Source of the DNA: Clostridia bacterium | GTDB taxonomy: Bacteria; Bacillota; Clostridia; Christensenellales; Aristaeellaceae | NCBI GenBank assembly: GCA_030537395.1 | Contig: JAUNMW010000006.1 | Location: forward strand, 1-47,344 | DNA length: 47,344 nt | Direction of reading: 5' to 3' | In this document: positions 34,219 to 41,777 of the stretch, piece by piece | Layout of the letters: each line of letters opens with the position of its first letter | How positions within the stretch are numbered: position 1 is the stretch's first letter | Made by a program: the position numbers and the translations under genes | The notes under the pieces: generated by a model | Seen by the model: only the letters and a program-made list of their open reading frames with translations | Told to the model about the DNA's origin: nothing | The model's database searches: none

Positions 34219-34299
34219 GCAGAAATTTCAGCACCGTCCAAAAATGAACCAAATCGTTGAAAATTCAGCGTTTTTTGGCACTGTGCAGAAATTTCAGCA
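34219..34299 (-). promoter_or_regulatory. Repeated GCTGAAATTTC elements, candidate AraC-regulator sites
   Basis: The 15-mer GCAGAAATTTCAGCA occurs exactly twice, at 34219-34233 and 34285-34299 (66 bp apart). A degenerate form, GTTGAAAATTCAGC, lies between them at 34256-34269. All have the same orientation and lie within 105 bp upstream of the first permease gene. Repeated same-orientation sites before a catabolic operon fit an AraC-type activator. No strong -35/-10 pair was seen, which also fits an activator-dependent promoter. Confidence 0.45.
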
Positions 34300-34397
34300 T
34301 ATTGATACCGGCGTTAAAGCATATCGAATTCAAAGCTCGTTTCCCATTGGAAGAGATCCGGATCATCCTGTGATCAGCCTTTCAGGGCAAATGGGAA

Positions 34398-34427
34398 AAA
34401 CCGTCTGGCCATTGCTCCAGACGGTTT
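34398..34427 (-). terminator. Terminator-like hairpin
   Basis: AAACCGTCTGG (34398-34408) and CCAGACGGTTT (34417-34427) form a perfect 11-bp stem, 8-nt loop. On the minus strand it continues as TTTTTCCC. It may insulate the transport operon from transcription entering from the right. Confidence 0.55.
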
Positions 34428-34428
34428 C

Positions 34429-34554
34429 ATGCCCCTTCGATCCCAGTCCTGCAGCCCTTATAACGATCCCGCGGCTTATGCGGAATGGCTCCTCAATGGA
34501 GATGCGGAACGATATCTGAAAGCAGTAACGACATACAGAACGGATGAAGCCTGA
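34429..34554 (+). other. Possible 41-codon reading frame, likely a gene remnant
   Basis: An ATG-initiated frame giving YNDPAAYAEWLLNGDAERYL in its middle. The composition looks protein-like, but there is no ribosome site and I recognise no family. It lies in a stretch with other broken mobile genes (34820-35832), so it is probably the tail of a lost gene. The surrounding 34300-34920 shows no other gene. Confidence 0.25.
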
Positions 34555-34920
34555 ATAAATCCGCAGCTCCCGCGCAAGTGATGCGCAGGGGCTTTCGTTA
34601 CACAAAAAAAGACCGGAGAACTGTTCCGAGCTTTTCAGTATGGAATTCAACATGACAGTTTATGCAGCGGTACTCTCAAACACGAGCTGCGAGGGTACGT
34701 GGAGGACACTTGTATGAGCCCCCTATAAGATTTCACTGTTCTCAAACCGTTGTGAAAGGCATCATGCGGTTTCCCTAAAAAACGACATTAAAAGTGTCAA
34801 ACCAATGAAAATGCGTTTTCCATGCTTCCCTTTCCAAATCTTCCCGCCATTGGCTGTCGCATAAAACGCCTTTCCATGGAAAACCTATGGCTGATGAAAG
34901 TCAAGGAGGCGCGAACAGCA

Positions 34921-35103
34921 GTGAGAGCGACAGGCATCGTAAGACGCATAGACGAACTGGGCCGCGTGGTCATTCCCAAGGAAATTCGCAGAACCCTGAG
35001 AATTCGTGAGGGTGACCCGTCCCTGACTGAATTGACACCATCGGAGCGTTTTTGCCTGGCCATCGAGGATTTTTCGGACCGGATCGGGGTCAGGGAGGCG
35101 TAA
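34921..35103 (+). pseudogene. SpoVT/AbrB-domain fragment
   Basis: From a GTG at 34921 with AAGGAGG 11 nt upstream the frame reads ATGIVRRIDELGRVVIPKEI and continues to RIREGDP, an excellent match to the swapped-hairpin DNA-binding domain of SpoVT/AbrB regulators of spore-forming Bacillota. In intact proteins REGDP is followed by a stretch like LEIFTDREGEVIF; here it switches to unrelated sequence (SLTELTPSERFC) and stops 27 residues later. The 60-codon product is therefore probably truncated by a deletion or recombination. It might still bind DNA, as the domain itself is nearly complete. Confidence 0.6.
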
Positions 35104-35110
35104 TGTATTG

Positions 35111-35148
35111 CAAATTGTATTGCAATTTGTAATATGCCATGATAAGAT
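35111..35148 (+). promoter_or_regulatory. Promoter and operator of the BrnA-like gene
   Basis: CAAATTG-TATTG-CAATTTG (35111-35129) is a perfect 7-bp inverted repeat. It overlaps the -35 box TTGCAA (35120-35125), which is followed after 17 bp by TAAGAT (35143-35148). The overlap is the arrangement expected for an antitoxin that represses its own promoter. Confidence 0.5.
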
Positions 35149-35207
35149 ACAGAAGGTGGAATAAATGTGTACGAATCCTTTGAAATCGACGAAGGGTCAT
35201 TAGCCTT

Positions 35208-35525
35208 TTGAGAGGTATGAATATGGTGAGGATGAATTTGCATGATTTATCCCCGGAGCTGTTGCCCGAAGAACTGGAAGAACTGGACGCGGCTGAAAAG
35301 AAAGCGCCTGTTTTTGACGAGGGCAGCCCGGCCATGACTCCTGAACAGCTTCAGCAATTCAAACGAATAAACCGGGAAAACCGCACCAAGCCAACCATTT
35401 CCCTTCGCATATCCCCTGCTACCCTGAAAAAAGCAAAGCAATACGGAAAGGGGTATACAGCGCTGCTGAGCCGGTTGCTGGATGCGGCGATTGATGATGA
35501 AGAATTGGTCCGCAAGTGCATTTAG
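35208..35525 (+). CDS. BrnA-like ribbon-helix-helix antitoxin, orphan
   Basis: Up to 105 aa; the start may be the ATG at 35223 (MVRMNLHD) or the one at 35208. The N-terminal half is acidic and probably disordered or toxin-binding. The C-terminal half, TKPTISLRISPATLKKAKQY followed by GKGYTALLSRLLDAAI, matches the BrnA/CopG ribbon-helix-helix pattern (beta strand, two helices, G-K-G-Y turn). In type II BrnT-BrnA modules the toxin gene lies directly upstream; the 100 bp upstream here have no such gene. It is therefore an orphan or remnant antitoxin, possibly with anti-addiction or regulatory use. An inverted repeat and promoter lie upstream and a terminator directly downstream. Confidence 0.7.
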   Translation: MRGMNMVRMNLHDLSPELLPEELEELDAAEKKAPVFDEGSPAMTPEQLQQFKRINRENRTKPTISLRISPATLKKAKQYGKGYTALLSRLLDAAIDDEELVRKCI

Positions 35526-35582
35526 GCAAATACACCCCAGCATCAATCGAACACACAGTCAAATAAGAACACTTTGATCCAG

Positions 35583-35617
35583 GCATTCAGATTTTTTCTG
35601 GATGCTTTTCTGTTTTT
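35583..35617 (+). terminator. Terminator of the BrnA-like gene
   Basis: GCATTCAG (35583-35590) pairs with CTGGATGC (35598-35605; one G-T pair), followed by TTTTCTGTTTTT. It is 58 bp after the stop codon. Confidence 0.75.
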
Positions 35618-35647
35618 GGAAAGTCATTGATTTAACCCCAGATGACA

Positions 35648-35671
35648 ACGCCGGACAAAAATGACCGGCGT
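35648..35671. other. Small hairpin before the replication-protein fragment
   Basis: ACGCCGG (35648-35654) pairs with CCGGCGT (35665-35671) across a 10-nt loop, about 35 bp upstream of the truncated gene at 35707. It may be part of the old mobile element. Confidence 0.35.
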
Positions 35672-35706
35672 AAAGATGTTATCCACGCGACGGAAAGGAG
35701 AAATAC

Positions 35707-35832
35707 ATGGCGATTGTACGAGTACCCAAAGTGAATAATTACACGATTATATCCAACCACCATATTCAGCGCGAAAATTCGGAGAATCCGATGGCGAGGA
35801 TGAAAAGTTTTATTTCAATAAATTCGGAGTAA
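35707..35832 (+). pseudogene. N-terminal fragment of a mobile-element replication-initiator-type protein
   Basis: Reads MAIVRVPKVNNYTIISNHHI and stops after 41 residues. The first ~20 residues match the start of helix-turn-helix/DnaD-like replication proteins common on Clostridia plasmids and integrative elements, which typically begin MAIxRVxKxxNYTxxSNxHL. Downstream the expected KGLLSLMLSLP region is missing. AAAGGAG lies 10 nt upstream, so the translation signal survives. The remaining 3' part is absent. It marks a former insertion. Confidence 0.6.
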
Positions 35833-35919
35833 AAAACATAAAATTTCGGATAATTAATAGTAAAAATAAAGTAAATGGTAAAAAAGAGGCAAATACACAC
35901 AAAAAATGCGTTTTTTACA

Positions 35920-35948
35920 TTGAAAAACAATAGGGAAAATGTTTTAAT
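35920..35948 (+). promoter_or_regulatory. Promoter of the seven-gene permease/propeller operon
   Basis: TTGAAA (35920-35925), 17-bp spacer, TTTAAT (35943-35948) in a very AT-rich stretch, about 49 bp before the first start codon. No palindrome that would point to a repressor was recognised. Confidence 0.6.
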
Positions 35949-35996
35949 ATAAGTGAAACAGTGCTTGAATCATTCGAGGAAAGGGGAAAAGAACCT

Positions 35997-38822
35997 GTGA
36001 AAAACAAAATGCGGTTTCGGCGGTACGCTTTTCTGCTGATCATTCTTCTGCTTTTATCCCTTTCCGGTGCGGCCCAGGCCGATGGGGGAATGGAAAACTA
36101 TTCGGCTTATTTGGAAGCGTGGGGCGGAAAAGAACAGGTCACGGCGTCTTTTCCACTGTATACCTCGGAAGGAAAGGCGTTCAGCGAAGGGGATTCTTTT
36201 ACGTTTTCTTTTTCCGCCCCGCAGGATATGTTCGGCTATCCGGTTTTTACGTATCGCGTGACGGGAAACAACATTTTGGATAACGCTTATTCTCTGCTGC
36301 TGGATGGAGAAACGCCCTATCAGGAGTGCGGAGCGCTCAAGCTGGAAAGCCAATGGCTGATGAACGGCCCCTTTGAAAAAGACCGGTACGGCAACGAAGT
36401 GGTGAGCATGCCCATCAAGGACACGGGCGTTCTTCAATGCCGGATGCTGGGCAAGGCCGGGCTTTACAGCCGGGGCATGGGATTATACCTGACGGCGGGA
36501 GAACATGAAATCACCCTCCTTTGCCGGGAAGGGCCCTTTGAACTGTACAGCGTCACCTTGGAAACGGATATTGTCCCCCAAGCGCAGGCAGCTCAGGGAA
36601 GCTTGGCTGGCAGCGGCATCATTACGATTCAGGCCGAAAACGTGCCCGCCCGGAATAACCCCAACGTACGGCCCGCGGCGGATTATGATCTTCGGCTGAC
36701 CCCGTACAGCAATCAGGAAAAGGTGATCAATTATATTGAGGATATTTCCTATCACTACGCTCTGGACGCGCTGACCTATGATTTTTCCGTGGCGGAGGAA
36801 GGGTTTTATGGCCTGGCCCTGCGCCTGCGGCAGGCGGAGCTGGCCAATTTTCCGGTGTTCCGCACCTTCTATGTGGATGGGAAAATTCCTTCCCCAGCTT
36901 TTATGGACGCGGCGTTTTCCTACTGCCTGAATTTTGAAAACCAAACGGTAAAGGATGAAAATGGGGAGCCCGCTCTTGTGTATCTGACGGCTGGCAACCA
37001 TACCCTGACCATTCAAACCTCCCTGGATCCCGTCCGCCCCGCCGTGCTGCAATTGAACCGCATCTCGGATGAAATGGCGGCCCTGGCCCTGGATATTACC
37101 AAAATTACCGGCGGGAACACCGACTTTTTCCGGGATTTCAGCCTTTCGGATTTTGATTTTCACATCACAGAGGATTTGCGGCGGTGGATGGGCGAATTGG
37201 AGGAGGTTCGTTCTTTCCTTCGCGGCGTGGCTGGAACAGAAGGAAGAATCGGGGCCCTGAGCAATCTGGATATGGCGATTGATACTTTGGAATTGCTTTC
37301 TCAAAAGCCCGATGATCTGCCTAAAAAACTGGGCCAGTTCAGCCAGGGCGCGTCCTCAGCTCGGTCCTTCCTGGTGAATATGACCGAAAGCCTGCAAAAC
37401 AGCGGCATGGGGCTGGACAGCATACATTTTTATACCGATGCCGCTTTGCTGCCCCAAACCCCCAACGCGGGAGAACAGCTCAGCGCCGCCGCCCAGCGCT
37501 TTGGGGCGTCCTTTGGGGATCAGGGCTATGCCGCGGGCAATGAAGCGGAAGAAGGCACCCTGCAGGTGTGGGTGAACCGGCCCCGGCAGTACCTGGAAAT
37601 TTTGCAGCGCATGGCGGACACCTCCTTTACCCCCCAGACCGGCGTGAAGGTGGATTTTTCCATCATGCCGGATGAAAGCAAGCTGGTGCTGGCCAACGCC
37701 TCCGGCAGCGCGCCGGATGTGGCCCTGGGGGTATCCTCGGGCCGCACCTACGATTTGGCGGTGCGTGGGGCGCTGAAAAACTTGCGGGACTATGCGAATT
37801 TAAACGAAGTGGGCCGCTGGTTCCCCGCGGGGCTGCTGATTCCCGGGGTGTGCGACGAGGGCCTGTATGCCCTGCCGGAAACCTTCAATTTCTATGTACT
37901 GTTTTACCGCAAGGACATTTTGGAAAACATCGGCGTTTCCGTACCGGACAGCTATGAGGATGTGCTCGCCCTGCTGCCCACCCTGCATCGGTTTGGCCTG
38001 AATTACAACAATTTCGTGGCCAACGTGATCGGCTACAAGAGCTTTTCCATCACCACGCCCTTCCTTTTCCAGGCGGGGGGCAGGCTGTACGAAAACGGAA
38101 ACATCCATATCCTGCTGGACGAACCGGAGGCGATCCAGGGTCTGCAGACCCTGACCGACAGCTTCATCATCTACGATATGGATTATGAAATCAATTCCTT
38201 TTATCAATCCTTCCGGGACGGCACGCTGCCCATCGGCACAGCCAATTACGGCATGTACAATCTGCTTATGAACGCGGCGCCGGAGCTGAGCGACCGGTGG
38301 GGCATCGCCCTGTACCCCGGGCTTACGGATGAAAACGGCACCGTACAGCGCTGGACCAGCGGAGCGGAGCAAAGCTGCTTCATCTTTTCCTCCACGAAAA
38401 TGGAGGAGGAAGCCTGGCAGTTCTTAACCTGGTGGATGAGCGAGGAAATCCAGACGGAATTCGCCTTCACCCTGCAATCCACCCTGGGCAACGAATATTT
38501 GTGGAACAGCGCCAACACAGCGGCGTTCGCCAATTCCCCCTGGCCCACGGAGCACAAGAAAATCATCGCGGAACAGATGCAGTGGATTTATGAGGCCCCC
38601 CGGGTGCCGGGCAGCTACATGGTGGAGCGGGAAATCTCCAACGCCATCAACGCCGTTTGTCTGGAGGGAAAGAACCTGCGGGAAGCCCTGGATGAAGCGG
38701 TGAAGCGTATCGACCGGGAAGTGGAGAGGAAGTTAGAGGAATTCAGGCGCATGGAAAACGGGCGCCTGACCGCCCCCTTCCTGGCTCCCGATCTGGACAT
38801 GGTAAAGGAGTGGCTGCAATGA
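35997..38822 (+). CDS. Binding protein fused to two N-terminal beta-rich modules
   Basis: 941 aa from the GTG at 35997, chosen because AGGGG lies 10 nt upstream and the signal peptide follows (cleavage near AQADGG). Order: beta-rich module 1 (about 30-195), beta-rich module 2 (about 205-375, with [13 protein letters not shown] and [12 protein letters not shown], as in lectin-like or carbohydrate-binding modules), a helical region (about 385-510), then a family 1 solute-binding domain (about 520-880). In the last, [47 protein letters not shown] and [11 protein letters not shown] are typical. It ends in a charged helix. Ordinary binding proteins are about 400-500 aa, so the N-terminal half is an add-on of unknown function, perhaps gripping a polymer. 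First gene of the operon; its stop overlaps the permease start. Confidence 0.88.
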   Translation: MKNKMRFRRYAFLLIILLLLSLSGAAQADGGMENYSAYLEAWGGKEQVTASFPLYTSEGKAFSEGDSFTFSFSAPQDMFGYPVFTYRVTGNNILDNAYSLLLDGETPYQECGALKLESQWLMNGPFEKDRYGNEVVSMPIKDTGVLQCRMLGKAGLYSRGMGLYLTAGEHEITLLCREGPFELYSVTLETDIVPQAQAAQGSLAGSGIITIQAENVPARNNPNVRPAADYDLRLTPYSNQEKVINYIEDISYHYALDALTYDFSVAEEGFYGLALRLRQAELANFPVFRTFYVDGKIPSPAFMDAAFSYCLNFENQTVKDENGEPALVYLTAGNHTLTIQTSLDPVRPAVLQLNRISDEMAALALDITKITGGNTDFFRDFSLSDFDFHITEDLRRWMGELEEVRSFLRGVAGTEGRIGALSNLDMAIDTLELLSQKPDDLPKKLGQFSQGASSARSFLVNMTESLQNSGMGLDSIHFYTDAALLPQTPNAGEQLSAAAQRFGASFGDQGYAAGNEAEEGTLQVWVNRPRQYLEILQRMADTSFTPQTGVKVDFSIMPDESKLVLANASGSAPDVALGVSSGRTYDLAVRGALKNLRDYANLNEVGRWFPAGLLIPGVCDEGLYALPETFNFYVLFYRKDILENIGVSVPDSYEDVLALLPTLHRFGLNYNNFVANVIGYKSFSITTPFLFQAGGRLYENGNIHILLDEPEAIQGLQTLTDSFIIYDMDYEINSFYQSFRDGTLPIGTANYGMYNLLMNAAPELSDRWGIALYPGLTDENGTVQRWTSGAEQSCFIFSSTKMEEEAWQFLTWWMSEEIQTEFAFTLQSTLGNEYLWNSANTAAFANSPWPTEHKKIIAEQMQWIYEAPRVPGSYMVEREISNAINAVCLEGKNLREALDEAVKRIDREVERKLEEFRRMENGRLTAPFLAPDLDMVKEWLQ

Positions 38823-39736
38823 TGAAAACAAAGCCCCTGGCCGCTCCCGCGCGGCGTCCCCAAAGCATCCGGGCTGCCTATGCGTTCATCGCCCCGTATG
38901 CGCTTTTATTCTCCCTATTCATCGTGATCCCGGTGGCGATTGCTATTGGCCTGTCCTTTACCAACTTCAACACCATCCAAATGCCCTCCTTCGTGGGCTT
39001 CATGAATTATGTGAATCTGCTCACCCGGGACGCCATTTTCATGCAGTACGTGCTGCCCAACACCATCCTGTTCGCGGTGATCGTGGGGCCGGGGGGCTAT
39101 GTGCTCAGCTTTTTTCTGGCCTGGTGCTTAAGCCAGATTTCCAAGGGCCCCCGCACGGTGCTGGCGCTGCTTTTGTACAGCCCCTCCATGACCAGCGGCG
39201 TGGCCATGACGGTGGTATGGCGCATCCTGTTCAGCGGCGACGAGCGGGGCTATCTGAACGCGCTGCTGCTGAATCTGGGCTGGATCAGCGAGCCCATCGC
39301 GTTTTTGCAGTCCTCCGAATATCTGATGCCCGTCATGATCGTGGTGGCCCTGTGGAGCAGCATGGGCGTGGGGTTCCTGGCCATGCTGGCGGGCATGATG
39401 AACATTGATGAAAGTATGTACGAGGCGGGTTCCATCGACGGCATCCGAAACCGGCTGCAGGAAGTATTCTATATCACCATTCCCCTCATGAAGCCCCAAA
39501 TGCTTTTTGGTATGGTGATGGCGGTGGTGAACACCTTCCAGGTGGGCTACATCGGCGTCAGCCTGTCCGGGGCCAATCCCACGCCCCAGTACGCGGGCCA
39601 GTTGATCGTGAACCTCATCGAGGATTACGGCTTTATCCGCTATGAAATGGGCTACGCCTCCGCGGCCTCCGTGGTGCTGCTGATTTTGATTTACGTGATC
39701 ACCAAGCAGTCCGGCAAAATGTTCAAGGAAGACTGA
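38819..39736 (+). CDS. Sugar ABC transporter permease (MalF/UgpA type), first of three
   Basis: 305 aa from the ATG at 38819, which overlaps the upstream stop (ATGA); AAGGAG is 8 nt upstream. Six membrane segments: the N-terminal [20 protein letters not shown] is a MalF-type first helix. The EAA loop is [20 protein letters not shown], with glycine in place of the usual second alanine, a conservative change. YDPRM-type substrate clues are absent. It follows the large fusion binding protein, so the two probably form one half of a transporter. The operon has two further permeases at 43881 and 44834, one more than a standard importer needs. Confidence 0.9.
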   Translation: MMKTKPLAAPARRPQSIRAAYAFIAPYALLFSLFIVIPVAIAIGLSFTNFNTIQMPSFVGFMNYVNLLTRDAIFMQYVLPNTILFAVIVGPGGYVLSFFLAWCLSQISKGPRTVLALLLYSPSMTSGVAMTVVWRILFSGDERGYLNALLLNLGWISEPIAFLQSSEYLMPVMIVVALWSSMGVGFLAMLAGMMNIDESMYEAGSIDGIRNRLQEVFYITIPLMKPQMLFGMVMAVVNTFQVGYIGVSLSGANPTPQYAGQLIVNLIEDYGFIRYEMGYASAASVVLLILIYVITKQSGKMFKED

Positions 39737-39752
39737 GAAAGGAGAAGGCCGC

Positions 39753-41777
39753 GTGAAAAGAAAGTGTTTGCTTTGGGCCGCCCTCGTCTGCCTTCTTCTT
39801 TCGCCCCTTCAGGCGCTGGCGGATGAAGCGCCGTATTATACCCTCACCGAAACCTACGACGGGAAGCGGGTGTATTCCCAAAACGGTTATCTGCCGGAAA
39901 AAACCTATTACGAATTTGACGAAAAAGCCCTGAAACGCCCGGCGGACCTGTTTGTGGATGGGGGCACCCTGTATATTTCCGACGAGGGCAACAAGCGGGT
40001 GATCCAATGCACCCTGGATGGCGAACTGATCCGGGTGATCGGGGATAAAAAGCTGTTTTCCACCCCCGCTGGGATCTATGCCCGGAACGGGAAGCTGTAT
40101 GTGTGCGACAGCAAGGAAGATGCCGTATTTGTGTTTGATACGGATTCCGGCGAATTGCTGCTGACCTTAACGCATCCCGGCACCGCCCTGTACGGCCAGA
40201 AGAACGCCTTCCGCCCCCTGAAAATCGCGGTGGACGAGGCGGGCGGCATGTACGTGATCAGCAAGGGCAACACCAACGGCATCGCCCAGTTCAGCGCGGA
40301 TGGCGCCTTCCTGGGGTACTTTGGGGCCAACAGCACGGAAATTTCCTTAGAGGAAAAAATCAAGCGCCTCACCTATACCCAGGAGCAATTGAATATGCTC
40401 AAAAAGAACGTGCCTTCCACCCCCACCTCGCTGGCGATGGATGAACGGGGCCTGGTGTATACCGTCACCACGGGCTCGGAAACAGTAAAGAGACTCAGCA
40501 TGAGCGGGCTCAACATCATGCCCGCCGTGTCCTGGGGCTTCCAGAACGCCGTGGATATTGCGGTGAGCAAGGAAGAAACCGTTTTTGTGGTGAATGAGCT
40601 GGGCTCTATCATGGAATATACCCGGGATGGGCGGGTGCTGTTCTATTTCGGCGGCGAGGATTTGGACCGCACCCGCATCGGCCTGTTCGTGTCCACCGTG
40701 GCCATCGACGTGGACGATGAAGGCAGGCTTTATGTGCTGGACCGGGACAAGGCCCTGGTGCAGCGCTTTGAAATCACCGAATACGCGTCCTTGGTGCATG
40801 AAGCTTTGGCGCTTTATCAGGAAGGGCTGTATGCCCCTAGCCAGGAACCCTGGGAAAAAGTGATACGCCTGAACAGCATGTTCGATTATGCCCAGATGGG
40901 CCTGGGCAAGGCCTATTACAAGCTGGAACGTTATGACGACGCCCTGAAAGCCTTCCGCCTGGGCGGCGATAAGGCCGGCTACAGCGACGCTTACTGGGAA
41001 GTGCGCAACGCCTGGGCCCAGCAAAATATCCTGTGGCTGATTTTCGGCATTGCCGGGTTGATCCTTCTTCGGAAATTATGGAAGGTGTTGAAAACCAAAT
41101 GGCGGCCCGCGGCATGTTTTTCCCAGGCCGTCGGGCGGGGAATGGATCAAAAGCTTCTCCGGGAAATCCGCTTTATGGGCTATTTTCCCCGAAACCCGGC
41201 GGACGCCTATTATGGCGTGCGGTTTGAAAACAAGGTATCCGTGCTGTCCGCATCCATTCTGTACGGGGCCATGTTCCTGATTTTCCTGGTGAACAAATAC
41301 GCCTGCGGCTTCCTGTTCAAGGGCGTGCAGGACGGGCACTACGAAATCATGAACGACGTGGTGCTGGTGATCGGAGGCCTGCTGCTGTTCCTGGTTTCCT
41401 GCAACCTGATCTGCTCCATCCGGGACGGGGAGGGCACCTTCAAGCAGATGTACTGTGGCCTGGCCTACGCCCTCACTCCCTACATCGTGCTTACCCCCAT
41501 CGTGTTCGGCCTGTCCTTCGTGCTTACCTATAACGAGGCTTTCATCATCACATTGCTGAACATCATTTCCCTGGCCGGCTGCTTCATCCTGATCGTGATG
41601 ATGGTGAAAACATTGCAAAACTATTCCTTCCGGGAAACCATCGTGACGCTGCTGCTTTCCCTGTTTACCATGCTCATGATCGTGATTGCCCTGGTGATTG
41701 CGGCGGCACTGATCGCTCAATTGTGGGAATTCCTTTCCGGCGTTTGGAAGGAGGCGAGATTCTATTATGAAAGCTAA
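39753..41777 (+). CDS. Secreted beta-propeller-TPR protein with Yip1-like membrane domain
   Basis: 674 aa from a GTG at 39753 (AAAGGAG 9 nt upstream). Signal peptide with cleavage near ALADEA. Residues about 40-345 are NHL-like propeller repeats: RPADLFVDGGTLYISDEGNK, TPAGIYARNGKLYVCDSKED, PLKIAVDEAGGMYVISKGN, AIDVDDEGRLYVLDRDK. Next is a TPR-like pair (about 350-415, YAQMGLGKAYYKLERYDDAL). A membrane helix follows (about 428-447), then a Yip1-like domain with five further membrane segments to the end. The propeller and TPR should face outside and the Yip1 domain lies in the membrane. It sits between permease genes and overlaps the next gene by 11 bp. Role unknown; a scaffold or extracellular sensor coupled to the permeases is plausible. 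Confidence 0.85.
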   Translation: MKRKCLLWAALVCLLLSPLQALADEAPYYTLTETYDGKRVYSQNGYLPEKTYYEFDEKALKRPADLFVDGGTLYISDEGNKRVIQCTLDGELIRVIGDKKLFSTPAGIYARNGKLYVCDSKEDAVFVFDTDSGELLLTLTHPGTALYGQKNAFRPLKIAVDEAGGMYVISKGNTNGIAQFSADGAFLGYFGANSTEISLEEKIKRLTYTQEQLNMLKKNVPSTPTSLAMDERGLVYTVTTGSETVKRLSMSGLNIMPAVSWGFQNAVDIAVSKEETVFVVNELGSIMEYTRDGRVLFYFGGEDLDRTRIGLFVSTVAIDVDDEGRLYVLDRDKALVQRFEITEYASLVHEALALYQEGLYAPSQEPWEKVIRLNSMFDYAQMGLGKAYYKLERYDDALKAFRLGGDKAGYSDAYWEVRNAWAQQNILWLIFGIAGLILLRKLWKVLKTKWRPAACFSQAVGRGMDQKLLREIRFMGYFPRNPADAYYGVRFENKVSVLSASILYGAMFLIFLVNKYACGFLFKGVQDGHYEIMNDVVLVIGGLLLFLVSCNLICSIRDGEGTFKQMYCGLAYALTPYIVLTPIVFGLSFVLTYNEAFIITLLNIISLAGCFILIVMMVKTLQNYSFRETIVTLLLSLFTMLMIVIALVIAAALIAQLWEFLSGVWKEARFYYES

